Positions 51,498 to 62,288 of a stretch of 64,000 nucleotides of DNA are shown piece by piece. The position numbers and the translations under genes are program-made. The notes beneath the pieces were generated by a model, which was not told where the DNA came from, made no database searches, and saw nothing but the letters and a program-made list of their open reading frames with translations. Numbering within the stretch: position 1 is the stretch's first letter; each line of letters opens with the position of its first letter. Source of the DNA: Gloeopeniophorella convolvens (Eukaryota; Basidiomycota; Agaricomycetes; Russulales); assembly GCA_022496205.1 (NCBI GenBank), contig WTXD01000051.1, positions 62,001 through 126,000 on the forward strand, in the 5' to 3' direction.

Positions 51498-53099
51498 GTC
51501 CCCGCCACCTTCACTCTGCCCCCTCTCAGGCCGTGGTGTCCTTCCTACAGACGATCAGCCGAACGTTGTTGCAAAGTGGGATAGATGACTGACTCGGGTT
51601 GGCGGCCGTGCTGCCAGACACGCGCCTCTGTTCGCCCAAGAATTCAGTGAGCGAGTCTGCCTCATCGGAGTGCAATCGGCTCGACGATGGAAAGTCGTCT
51701 GGGAATCATCCAGTGAGGAAGACTGTAACGGAAAATATTCGATGAAACAAGGAACACACCAACGGCCAGCTCAGACATAAGCATTCGTGTTGGGCGGAGC
51801 TCTAGATCGGGTGACCGCCGAGGCATGGTAGATGGAATGCTTCAATGCGATTGAGGGCTGTCTCGAATTTTAGAGTAGGTTGATGTAGCGGAGGGTGCAT
51901 CGACAGACGCCCTGTTCTTTGGGGGCTGCTCGCAGCCTAGCGTAGTACAGCCACCGCCGCAAGGCAGGCGTGTGTCAAAGGCCACGCTGTGAAATTTGGG
52001 TGCCGACATGTGCTTTCTCAGGTCGCGCAGAGAGCAGTGTGTCTGTGAGGGCAATCTCATGTGTTTAATAGTCTGGACTGAGGCCGAGTGCTCGAGATGG
52101 CAGACAACGGCGCGAAGTATGGATAGGATTCGCGAAGGGCCTTGTTTGACCAGCTTGTGTCGTCGCGTTCTCGCCCCGATCTTGATTTGAGCGGAGCTTG
52201 AAGCTGACACCGCTCCCCTCTAGATCTACACGGCCAAGTGGAGGGAACATCCTGAGGTTGGCCTGGGAGACGTATGACAGAGGATGGCTGTAGCGACAAA
52301 ACGAGGTTATTTTTGTACATGATGCGCCAGGATAGCCGAGGTTGATCCTCAGGATGCTCTCAGTCCAACCTAAGGTTGCGTTGCAGGTTGTAATCAGGAC
52401 ACGAGGTTAGCCGGGACTCGGGAGCTTACAGCGGATTGCAAAACGATAGGCCCCTTTTTGACTTTTTACACACACAGCCGGAGTCTAGCGGGGATCGGAA
52501 CTATCACCAGGCAGCAGGAATCGTCCAATCACATTTGCCCGCGCGCCCATTAGCCAAGCATGACTAATCAAAATGAGTGCGCTTACAGGCGGACCTTCCA
52601 TCTTGGGCTCGACGGGGATCAAACGCCTGCGTGTGTAAACGGTCGAGAAAGGGCCTAAGATTATGCGATCCGCTGTAGTCATTCATATCTGTCGCCTGTC
52701 TCAGCCTGCTTTCCGTTGGGGAGAGCACCGGGGGCTTTGCACAATCAGAATGTTAAAAACGGGGCCTTGCATTCACAACTAGCTCAGAACTAAGTACATA
52801 TACAGGACAAGTGACTACTATGCTATACAATAGTACTAGAGACACAATATACAGTAGACCTAATCATCTCAATACATGAGAGCAAAGATGGCACACGAGA
52901 GCGGGTGGAGGGAGTCCAAGTCCAAGTTGAAGAGACAAGCAATGCGACTTCATCAGGAAAAATCGTTGGAGTCGTAGCTACCCCTTTGGCATCTGTAGCA
53001 CTCTGTAGCACTCTGTAGCACCTGTAGCCGAGAGATATGTACACTATGCAAACATTACATCTACAGAGGTCTATCAACGCCGCATTTGGTCATCGCCAA
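51498..53099. other. Gene-poor flank between DUF6535 copy 3 and the retrotransposon
   Basis: 1.6 kb without a recognised exon on either strand. Presumed promoter of copy 3 near 51500. Confidence 0.5.
52992..53029. repeat. Short tandem repeat, unit CTGTAGCACT, about 3.5 copies
   Basis: Directly visible tandem units, about 70 bp from the left LTR of the chromovirus. Confidence 0.85.
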
Positions 53100-53640
53100 T
53101 GTCACGGCCTGAGCCGGCGCGAGCGGAGCTGGCGAGGGCTGAGACGAGCAAGGTTCGGTAAGTCGGTCTCGATGTGAGCCGGTCCTCGAAGGAGCACGTG
53201 AATGTGCCCGGGATCCTGGATAAGACGTGATGTCTGAAGCTGGAGGCAATCGGCCTCCGGTACATCGAGTTCAGAGCTGAAGACCTCGCGATGCTTGGGC
53301 GAACAAGTCCCTCACGCGGATTCCCTGGTAACCTCGTCGATTGACAAAGGAGAACAGGCTTAAGGCCTTAGAGTACAACTGCTACGCCTTAAGTACTACA
53401 AAGATATCGGTTTACATAATGTCCTAGTATCGAGTCGTACCGAGTCAGAACGGACTCAAGGTGGGTCTCCTAGGTAGAAGTACAATAGGGGTCCAATGGC
53501 ATAAGGGGCACATCAAGAAGTATGGGGGAATTGTATGACGAGTGAAAGATAAGCGTCCCCGAGTCATGGAGTCGGAACGGAGCTCATATCATACATGGAA
53601 GATAAGCAGAAAAAGAAAACGTATCGTACAGTTCGTGACA
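53100..53640 (-). repeat. 3' LTR of chromovirus (541 bp)
   Basis: Near-identical direct repeat of 61557-62096. It begins and ends TGTCACGGCC...GTTCGTGACA on the + strand. The minus-strand sequence just before it, near 53641-53665, is purine-rich in part and is the expected place of the polypurine tract. Confidence 0.96.
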
Positions 53641-53674
53641 TTGCGTCCCTCTTACGTTTGAAGTCGCCTCGACT

Positions 53675-55036
53675 TCAATCCTCGTTCTGCGTGCCAAAGT
53701 CCACATCGTGATCGCTCGTACCTTCGCGCCTCTCTGCCGGTCCTTGCCTCGCCGTACGCCTCGCCAACAATGTTTCTTCGTCTGCCCAGATCCGACTCGA
53801 CCAGTGATGCAGGAGTGGTGTGACGCGGTTAGCCGAATGCTGTCGCGCGTTATAGACGGCCTGTACGCAGGACTCGAGACAGGCGGCCTCGAGTCGTCGT
53901 CGGATCTGGAGAATGCGCATGTTCGCGTCTGCACGCTTCCTTTCCAACTCGTCGATGTCGTACTGGACGCGCTTCCTCTTGCGCATCTCCTGACCTAAAC
54001 GGAACACATCGGCGGTGAGTCCATCGTCCCACAGGTCTCGAACGATGCCAAGGAGGTGGTTGTCCTGCGCCATGAGTCGGTCTTCGGTCTCCAGGGCGAG
54101 ATGGTCGGGTTTTTTGTGCCGGACCGGAGTCGCATACAGCTCGATGCCCGTGTCCATCTCGTCGTACTCATCCTCAACGGCGACCATGAATGGGCAGGGC
54201 ACGTCAGTGACCTTCTTTACCCAGGGGGTGATGATGAGTCGTCCGTCGTATTTCAAACGGATGGTCTCGGAAGTGATGACGTGCTGGTCGTTTCGGAAGA
54301 AGCCTTCGGAGAGGAGGTCGCGCGGGAGTCGTGGATTTTTCAGGCGCAGTGCCTGGTAGGCTTGGTCGGCCAACCGAGTAAGAACGAGCATGAGTTCCTG
54401 GCTCAGCTCGGCGATCATATCCTTGCGGTAGTCCGTAGTCAATGCGTACCAGCGTTGTGCCGAGCAGTCGTCGATGCATTCGTAGAACCGTTTGGACAAC
54501 TGGGCCTTCATGTCAGTTAGACGAACTGACTTGAGGTCCCAGTTGAACCCCGTGTCCTCGAACATCGCGGTGATGAGGTGGTCAAGGTAGTCCTGGTTGC
54601 GACCTTTGACGCGCTTCCTCTCGCTCTCTTCTTCGTCCAGGTCGATGATCGTGTTCCCCACGACAACGTGGGTAGGTCCAACAGGTGTGCCGGTCCTCGG
54701 CAGCGTGGAAGTGGGAACGAACTGTGCCAGAATGGTCGCACTACCTTCGACGCGAGGGTTCGTTGGTTCTGCTTTCACTGTTACCGCTTCTACCTTCGGG
54801 CTCGAAGGTGTGACGACGCTGGCAGAGACTGAGCGGATGGGAACAGGCATAGGAATACGTACTCCTTTGGTGACCATGATGGTCTCCTCGAAGAAGGTCG
54901 GAGGGGTCGGGGGACGCGAGCTGGCGATGGAGTTGGTGTCGGTACGGAGGTATTCGATGTTCAGGATGGGGCGGGGAGCCGGGGAGCTCGATTCGATGGA
55001 AGAAACGGAAGAGACGGTGGTGGGAACTGGAGACAT
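53675..55036 (-). CDS. Accessory ORF3 of the chromovirus, 453 codons, unknown function
   Basis: An intact frame in the same orientation as pol, starting 108 nt after the pol stop and ending 34 nt before the 3' LTR: the place where env sits in some other retroelements. It has no signal peptide or membrane segment, so it is not env-like. Residues 1-125 are Ser/Pro/Thr-rich. At 129-136 is IIDLDEEE, a good match to a SUMO-interacting motif, followed by basic SERKRVKGR (possible nuclear signal). Residues 145-345 look globular (LDHLITAMFEDTGFNWDL; RNDQHVITSETIRLKYDGRL). Residues 345-385 form a basic coiled-coil-like stretch (MRKRKRVQYDIDELERKRAD). The C-terminus is hydrophilic. I recognise no family. 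It is open while gag and pol are broken. Confidence 0.8.
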   Translation of the reverse strand: MSPVPTTVSSVSSIESSSPAPRPILNIEYLRTDTNSIASSRPPTPPTFFEETIMVTKGVRIPMPVPIRSVSASVVTPSSPKVEAVTVKAEPTNPRVEGSATILAQFVPTSTLPRTGTPVGPTHVVVGNTIIDLDEEESERKRVKGRNQDYLDHLITAMFEDTGFNWDLKSVRLTDMKAQLSKRFYECIDDCSAQRWYALTTDYRKDMIAELSQELMLVLTRLADQAYQALRLKNPRLPRDLLSEGFFRNDQHVITSETIRLKYDGRLIITPWVKKVTDVPCPFMVAVEDEYDEMDTGIELYATPVRHKKPDHLALETEDRLMAQDNHLLGIVRDLWDDGLTADVFRLGQEMRKRKRVQYDIDELERKRADANMRILQIRRRLEAACLESCVQAVYNARQHSANRVTPLLHHWSSRIWADEETLLARRTARQGPAERREGTSDHDVDFGTQNED

Positions 55037-55143
55037 GGTAGGAGTAGGAAGTGGAGATGGATAGGAAGTCGAGTAGAATGTTGTGATCGCTAGAGTGACT
55101 GAAGTCGCTGAAGGTAACGATGAAAATTACCCCCCTCTTATAG

Positions 55144-58100
55144 TCAGCGTCGACCACGGCGCTTAGATAGGGTATCCAATACCGGTCCTGCAGTGTCAGG
55201 ATGTTCCATGTGATAGAGGGTCAGCAGGTCGTCCGCGTGAACGTCGGATGCTGTGATCCACTCGTTATCCGAGTCTGGGTAGCCCTTCCATTTTATGAGG
55301 TACTGCAGCTGACGGCGGAAGAAGCGGGAGTTCTGAATGGACTCAACTTCGTACTCTTCTTCTCCTTCGATAAGGTCAGGTGGAGGACGGGGAAAGTTCT
55401 CGCCGTGTTCTCGTGTCTCGCGATAAGGAAGAAGGCGGGACACGTGAAAGACGTCATGAATCTTCATCGATGGGGGAAGTTCCAGTTGGAACGTCACTGG
55501 GGACAGTTTTCGTATGATGCGGAAGGGGCCGTGGCGTCGGGGGGCTAATTTCAGCGTTGGATACGCTGTTGGTAAGTGGCTTCCCTCGAGCCACACAAGG
55601 TCTCCTTCTGTCATCGTAGGTAGCTGACCACCGGCCTTCCGCTTCATCATGTCAGCTGTCCATTCTAGAGCTTCTCGCGCAGCAAGGCGATGACTGCGCA
55701 GCAGTTCGAGTCGATCGGTAATCCGGGGTATCGATGAGGCCGTTCCTATCGGCCAATCAGAATGAGGGTGATAGCCCATCAGGGCTTCAAATGGAGACAG
55801 TTTCGTCGCTGCGCTCTTCTAGGAGTTGTGCGAGAATTCTGCGAATGGCAGCCAGTCGGCCCAGTCATCTTGCCTGCCGTTCACCCAAAACCGTAGGTAC
55901 TGTTTGAGCTGCTGGTTAACGCACTCGGTCTGTCCGTCGGTCTGGGGATGGTAGGCTGTGGAGATGTTTTGATTGATGCCTAGGCGTCGGCACAGCTCGT
56001 GGGTGAAAGAGGATGCAAAACGGGGGTCGCGATCAGAAATGATATGGCGTGGCAGTCCGAATCGGCGATAAACATTGTCCAAATACAACTTCGCCACTCC
56101 TTCGGCTGTGATCGTTTCGTTGCAAGGTATGAATACCGCACCTTTTGTGCAATCATGATCAACGACCACTAGGATGGAGTCGAAGCCGCGGGACGGAGGA
56201 AGTTTCACTATGAAGTCCATTGATACCGTCTGGAAAGGACCTGCGTCTGGGTCGGCATGAATCGGCATGAGCTCCGGTTTCTGTTGTTGAAGCGCAGCAT
56301 GTCACGGACGCGTCTTTTCGAAGGATTCCTGGACCATCTAGCAGGCTTGAGCCTTCACTGCTAGCTGAGTAATCGAAGAAGCGCTAAAAGTACATATTCC
56401 ACGGGAATTATTTCCTTTGCGTTAGGTGCAGGCTTACGTAAGCTGCACATGACGGCACGTGACTCGTCTTGTGACTCGTCCCGTGGGATATTAGGGTTAG
56501 AAAGGGCTAGAAGGGCCTAGAGGCCATGGACTTGGGGTTGTGACGTCATGGTGACGTCAGTAGTCTAGATTGTGCTGCGCATGATGTCATCGCTGAGTGA
56601 GCATGACGTAGTGTGGGAAACTGGCTTAGTGAGCGTGAGTAAGGTGCATCAGTCAGCACCAAGTCGCTCAGTCAGCAGCTGCGGAGTCGCTTAGTAAGCA
56701 CTCCTCTAGTAGTATATAAACCCATGTAGTTGCGCACTTAGGTCCTCAGACTTTCCTCTTGAGGACCAGGTAAGAGTGCCAACAAGCCTCTGTAGTAGTC
56801 TACATTCTAATCTTGAGGACCAGCTCGTCTACAGTCTTGACTCGTTGCGAGACCTTGCACAAAGGCCTCCAAGTTGCAACACCGCTCCTGGACAGTTGGT
56901 TGGCGCAAGACTTCAGCTCTGCGCGAACGCCTCGCCGGTTGTCTCAAAAACAACCTTCCTTTTGACCGTACTAGTGTTGTGCGGAGTTGGAGCTCCCGCC
57001 ACACAGCAGAGGGTGGAGTGACAACTGAAGGACACAGAGTGACGCTCAGTCAGAGAAGGTCAAAAGACTTGATTACAACAATACCTGAAGGACACAGAGT
57101 GACGCTACAAGGTAAGGTAAGCATAAGGTAGAAGTGAAAGGAGTGTAAGTGTACTTGCCTCAGTCAGAGAAGGTCAAAAGACTGAGGCTACAAAGGCGAA
57201 GAAAGAGGTCCTTATATACAGTAAGGAACGACAGATAGCATGTGATAAACACTGCTTAGAAAGCCTAAGAGACCCACATGAAACGGAGTAAGAGTGGGTA
57301 CCGGAGTACAAGGTGGGTCATGGAATGCCCTAGAATGGTTCAGAACATGGAAACGAATGTGGGGCTGAGCACAGCCTTAAGTCTAGAACATTATGTACAC
57401 AAGATAAGATAGTCCTTGATCATTAGGTCCATATCTAATCTAATCAGAGCCGCCAGGACACTGTCCGTCTCAACATCTGTCGGTTGGTCCGGACTTTTAG
57501 CGCTTGACAGTCGGCGCAGCCGTTAACGTAGTTCTTGACGAACTCGTTAAGACCTGGCCAGTCCCACTGCCGTCGTATCAGTGTTTGAGTATTCGTAATG
57601 CCGGGGTGTCCGGTGGAAGGGGTGTCATGATGAGCGTGAACGATATCGCGCCTGAGTGTTTCATCCGTGTCGGCCGGTATCCAGAGTTGGCCCTTCTCCG
57701 TACGCCACCAGCCGTCAGCCTGCTTTTCGCATCCGGGGGGTGCTTTCGTTTCATCTCCCCAGAGTTGGGCTACTCTGGTTCGATCTTCGAGCGACGGGGT
57801 TCCGGTTAGGAAGGTGGAATTTATGAAGATGTCGAGAGGGAGTATGGCCACTTCTTCATGTTCGATGGATCCGTCGTCGTGGTCAGGTCGTCGCGAGAGG
57901 GCGTCCGCAGGGGTATGGAGTTTTCCAGGGACGTGCTGGATAACGAAGTTAAACTCGGCGAGGTCCTCGTGCCATCGCGCCTGGCGATGCGAGACCTTCC
58001 GAGTGTCCTTAAAGAATAATAAGTTACGATGGTCTGTGAGTATCGTAATCGGGTATTTGGCTCCTGCTAAGTAATGGCGCCATTCCTTCAGCGCCTTTAT

Positions 58101-59984
58101 AATAGCTAGGAGTTCTCAGTCGTAGACGTCGTATCTTTGTTCAACAGGTGCGAATGAGTGCGAATAGTATGCTATAGGGTGTCGTCGTCCATCGACACCC
58201 TTCTGTGAAAGTACTGCGCCGCATGCAAAGGAGGAAGCATCTGTCTCGAGGAAGAAGGGTTTATCGTGATCGACATGAATAAGTATGGGGTTAGAAAGGA
58301 AAGCGTCCTTCAATCGTTCGTAAGCAAGTTGGCAATCATCAGTCCAGTGGAAGGGGGTATCGTTTTTCGTAAGAGTATTCAAAGGGCGTGCGATCTTACC
58401 AAAGTCCCTAATGAAGCGGCGATAAAAGTTTCCGAATCCAAGGAATGCTCGTACCTGCTTGACGGTTTTTGGGACAGGCCAGTCCTTGATGCCGTCGAGC
58501 TTTATGGGGTCCATCTCAATCTGATCACCGTTTAGGATCATACCAAGGTAGTCCACCTTTGTACTCTCAAAGGTGCACTTCTCCGGCTTCAGGTATAGGT
58601 CGTTATCGAGTAACTTCTGAAGTACTCTCTCGACCATGCGTCGGTGGAGATCGATGTTGTCGGGTGTCGCGATGAGGATGTCGTCCATATAGATGAACAT
58701 GAGACCAGAGTCGATCTCGTCCTTGAACAACTCGTTCATCATGGTCTGGAATGTGGATGGGGAGTTCGTAAGCCCGAAGTACATGACCATGGGTTCAAAG
58801 AAGCCACGGTTCGTTTTGAACGCGGCTTTCCATTGGTTGCCTTCTTTGATGCGGATATTGTTGTATCCCCATCGTACGTCAAACTTCGTGTAGAGTCGGG
58901 CAGTCTGGAGTTTATGAAGTATCTCTTCGATGAGCGGAAGAGGATAGTTGTTTTTTACTGTATAGGTATTCAGCTGGCGGTAATCCTGTACAGGTCGGAG
59001 TTTCCCGTCCTTCTTTTTAACAAAGAAGAAGGGAGAAGCATATGGGGAACTGGACGGTCGGATGTATCCCTTCTTCAGATGTTCGTCCAGGAAGGACTCT
59101 AACGCCGTCTGCTCTGAAGGGGACAAGGGATATATTTTACAGGGGAGTGATGGGGGCGCGTCGTCCTTCAGGTCGATGGGATGATCCCAGGGTCGCGACT
59201 CCGGAAATCTCTGCGCCGCCTCCTCACTAAACACCTTGTCGAAGCGTTGATAATGCGGGGGAATGGGATCGGGTTTAGTTCTACTTGGATCGAGTGCAGC
59301 TTCGGCAAGCTGCTGCGCCTGAGTCACTCGGAAGAGGCGAACCTCGTCGACAAGTTCCGGCAGCGAACCAAAGTAGATTTCGTCTTCTACGTCTAGGTTC
59401 AGGGGTTCTACTCCTGAGAGATAGAGTTGAACGTGAGCGCGTGCTTCTTCTTCCCATTCCGCCAGGGAATGAATGTTTGACACGCGTGCTCCTGCCCTGA
59501 ATGTCGTAGGTGTAGGTTTCCACGAAGATGCGTCTGAAGTGGAGAGAGTGATGAGGTGGAAATCATCTGCTACTCGTCGTTCACCCCATAGAATCGGGGG
59601 TTGGAACAGTCGTAGCCAGGGGAATCCGAGGATAATACGTTCTCCTCCGATACTGGAAATGTAGAAGCGCTGGGAATGTGATTTTCCTCCAGCTGATACA
59701 TCGAATTCGGTATAGTGAGTGATATCACCGGACCGGTTTCGAGTTCCATCCGCGTTTCGAATGATACGAGGGTGAGCAAGTCGTTTCACTTGGAGGCCGT
59801 GCTGTTTTATGACCTTCCAGTCGATGATGTTGTCGGTAGCCCCGCTGTCGACCAGGGCTTTGTCGTCGATCCTTTTATGTGCACTTCGGATGTAAAGGGG
59901 AACTCTGATCGCATTTTCGGCATAGGAGAGTCGTACTAATACATCGGTGCTGAAGATGGCTCGAGTAAGGATCGCTCTACTCAA
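55144..59984 (-). pseudogene. pol: Chromovirus pol (PR-RT-RNase H-integrase-chromodomain), broken
   Basis: Read on the minus strand from the gag stop. Protease: ALVDSGATDNIID. Reverse transcriptase: FFVKKKDGKLRPVQDYRQLN, GLTNSPSTFQTMMN and FIYMDDILIATPD (catalytic YMDD). RNase H starts FFLETDASSFACGAVLSQKG. A TGA at 58116-58118 stands where relatives have Arg in YDVYDRELLAI; the frame continues beyond it through the integrase zinc finger (HAHHDTPSTGHPG ... CADCQALKVRTNRQ). A 1,191-bp insertion follows, then integrase core motifs FQTVSMDFIVKLPP, RHIISDRDPRFAS and NISTAYHPQTDGQTE. A TAG at 55819 precedes KSAATKLSPFEAL. The C-terminal chromodomain includes LQYLIKWKGYPDSDNEWI. All segments fall in one frame once the insertion is removed. 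Confidence 0.95.
56285..57475. mobile_element. Nested solo-LTR-like insertion, 1,191 bp, in integrase
   Basis: Ends are TGTTGA...TCAACA and are flanked by a 5-bp duplication TCTGT (56280-56284 and 57476-57480). Removing it with one TCTGT joins the two integrase parts in frame. A TATATAAA box at about 56713-56720, followed by sequence like a transcription start and a splice donor (AGGTAAG near 56768), suggests an LTR promoter in + orientation. It holds internally repeated pieces, such as CAGAGAAGGTCAAAAGACT at about 57048 and 57164. No ORF of a retroelement is present. It is therefore either a solo LTR (copia-like ends) or a short TRIM-type element. It is younger than the chromovirus. Confidence 0.8.
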
Positions 59985-61390
59985 GCTTGTTGAAAATCCT
60001 GGATGCTGAAGTCCTTGTCCTTTTCAAGGACACTGAAAATGGACTCCTTCTCTGCATCGGATGCGTTCGCCAGGTATGCTGCGAACGTTTGTGGGGAAAT
60101 GGAAGGAGTGGTAGAGGTGGAGGGAGTCGGTGTCATGGGGTTCGTCGTGTTGATCTGTCGCTGACGCGTTTCCCGAGGACGTGAGTCCTTTTGCGGGCAG
60201 GAACGTGAAACATGTCCTTGCTGGCCGCAGTGGAAACAGCGTCCCTGCTGCATGTACGAGGTCCGCTCGTCGGGTGTGAGCTTCTTCCCTTTCTGATGGA
60301 CGAATGACTGGGTCTGATTGACCGTCAACGTATCCACGTCCATGGGAACTACTCCGTCATTCCAGGGTGGCTGCCCTCCTCCTCCGGGGCGTCGTATCTG
60401 AAACCGTGGCTGTTGTCTCGGGGTATCCTGGTTTCCGTAGATTTCCTTCATGAGCTGATACTGAAGCTGCTGATCACAAAGCTTCTCAGCCCATTGATCG
60501 AAGGTCCATCGTGTGCTGCCTGGGTTTACTCCGAATACATCTCCTCCCTGTCGTGCAGTTTCCCGGACGAGGGCATTAGGGAATGAGCGGAGGAACATGA
60601 TGATGGTGGACTCGGCGTCGAGGTGGAAGTTCCCTCGCTCTGCGAGAGTGCGGAACTTTCTGATATACTCCTCGATTGGTTCGGGGGCTCGGAACTTCAT
60701 GTTCGCCAGGAGAAGTTTGGCGTTGACGGCAGTTCCTCGATTTAGGAACCGTTTGTCAAGGGTATCTTTAAACACCGTCCATGCGGTGTCCTTCGTCGCA
60801 AAGGGTACTGGTGGGTCAAGGACGCTGTTGGCCTTGATTTTCTCCAGCCACTCGATCTGCCTTTGGACCCAGTCGGTCACAATGGCGCCTCGGAAGTACG
60901 TGAGGCAGAAGGAGATTTTTTTCAGTGGGTTGGTGAACGTCGAGTTCTCGTCGTTCAGGAATGCATAGAGGTTGAACTGCCGCATGAAGTGGCATATCGT
61001 TTGGATTCTCCGTTAAAGATGAACGGAGCTTCTCCTGTGAGTTTCCCATTATCTCGACGGGCTGCGGTGATCGTGGAGTCGACTCGGGTTTCTTCAGCCA
61101 TCTCGCGCGCTGGTAAGGATGTAGGATCAGGTGTCGGGGATATGAGTGCCGCGGCGGCTTCTTCAAGACGTCGTGCAACGCCTGTGAGGTCGGAGGAGTT
61201 CTGGGGTTGGGTAGAAGTGGGAGTCGTGTGTTCTGGGGAGTCGTGGGCGGGATGTTCGCGAAACCACTGTACTACCTGGTCTCAGTTCGGTATCCCTAGT
61301 GCGACTACGGGTGAGGTGATTTCGTATCTCTGGTGGATTCCGGACCACTGGACATAGTTTCAGCCTTGGTCGCTCGAGAAATGTACTCAT
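59981..61390 (-). pseudogene. gag: Chromovirus gag, broken in its 5' part
   Basis: The open part 59981-60985 encodes the gag core (YAFLNDENSTFTNPLKKISF, FRTLAERGNFHLDAESTI) and one CCHC zinc knuckle, CFHCGQQGHVSRSC, then a Thr/Pro-rich stretch and the stop at 59981-59983. The N-terminal half continues upstream in another frame (ARRLEEAAAALISPTPDPT, GEAPFIFNGESKRYAT). One base seems lost at about 60987, in a TT run on the coding strand. Further up, near 61280, a TGA stands where Trp is plausible (PN-stop-DQVVQWF), and near 61310 there is another frame change. The pol frame opens immediately at the gag stop, consistent with gag-pol made by frameshifting or recoding. Confidence 0.88.
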
Positions 61391-61556
61391 AGGGTCTGTC
61401 CGCTGAGGATCAGATAATAACCGTTCTCTCGGTCGTGGAAGATTCCTCGTAGTCCTTCTCCTCTGAGTTCAGGGGGAGCGGCGTCCTCGTCCTGCGCAAA
61501 AGGAAGTCTCACAAGTTCTGCGATCGTCGGCTCTGAGACTGAGAAGCCTGTTCTAA

Positions 61557-62096
61557 TGTCACGGCCTGAGCCGGCGCGAGCGGAGCTGGCGAGGGCTGAG
61601 ACGAGCAAGGTTCGGTAAGTCGGTCTCGATGTGAGCCGGTCCTCGAAGGAGCACGTGAATGTGCCGGGATCCTGGATAAGACGTGATGTCTGAAGCTGGA
61701 GGCAATCGGCCTCCGGTACGTCGAGTTCAGAGCTGAAGACCTCGTGATGCTTGGGCGAACAAGTCCCTCACGCGGATTCCCTGGTAACCTCGTCGATTGA
61801 CAAAGGAGAACAGGCTTAAGGCCTTAGAGTACAACTGCTACGCCTTAAGTACTACAAAGATATCGGTTTACATAATGTCTTAGTATCGAGTCGTACCGAG
61901 TCAGAACGGACTCAAGGTGGGTCTCCTAGGTAGAAGTACAATAGGGGTCCAATGGCATAAGGGGCGCATCAAGAAGTATGGGGGAATTGTATGACGAGTG
62001 AAAGATAAGCGTCCCCGAGTCATGGAGTCGGAACGGAGCTCGTATCGTACATGGAAGATAAGCAGAAAAAGAAAACGTATCGTACAGTTCGTGACA
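61557..62096 (-). repeat. 5' LTR of chromovirus (540 bp)
   Basis: Partner of the repeat at 53100-53640; see that entry for the ends. It abuts the second GCCAA duplication at 62097-62101. Confidence 0.96.
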
Positions 62097-62288
62097 GCCA
62101 ACTTGAAAGCACCTATGTAGATACATGCAGACTGACGAGGGCCCGTTTCTATGTCTCACAACTTGTTGCTAGCTATATAGGGTCCATCACAAAACCGGCG
62201 CGAAAGTCCTACCTAGGGAAAGTCGGCGCGAGTGATATTAGACATAGTCGTGACATGTGAACCTCTGTACTGTACAACATGCCCGTAA

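Larger units (their letters stand above)
53100..62096 (-). mobile_element. Ty3/gypsy chromovirus, 8,997 bp, minus orientation, with nested insertion
   Basis: Bounded by direct repeats with TGTCAC...GTGACA ends and flanked by a 5-bp target duplication (GCCAA at 53095-53099 and 62097-62101). The order on the minus strand is 5' LTR, gag, protease-RT-RNase H-integrase-chromodomain, an extra ORF, 3' LTR. The two LTRs differ by six transitions and one 1-nt indel over 540 bp, so insertion is fairly recent. It is no longer autonomous: pol has two in-frame stops and a nested LTR-like insertion, and gag is broken at its 5' end. It inserted about 190 bp beyond the stop of the KOW-repeat gene. Confidence 0.96.

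Noticed and set aside
51050..51514. Upstream part of the 863-codon open frame over DUF6535 copy 3
   Set aside because: In this part the real coding frame is another one (MEDSAAF..., TGLFSATI...); only sequence below about 51040 is coding in the long frame.
53675..55036. Extra ORF considered as a retroviral-type env
   Set aside because: No signal peptide, no transmembrane helix, no cysteine-rich ectodomain.
56285..57475. Considered as a spliceosomal intron within pol
   Set aside because: The boundaries lack GT-AG on the minus strand and carry a 5-bp target duplication with TG...CA ends.
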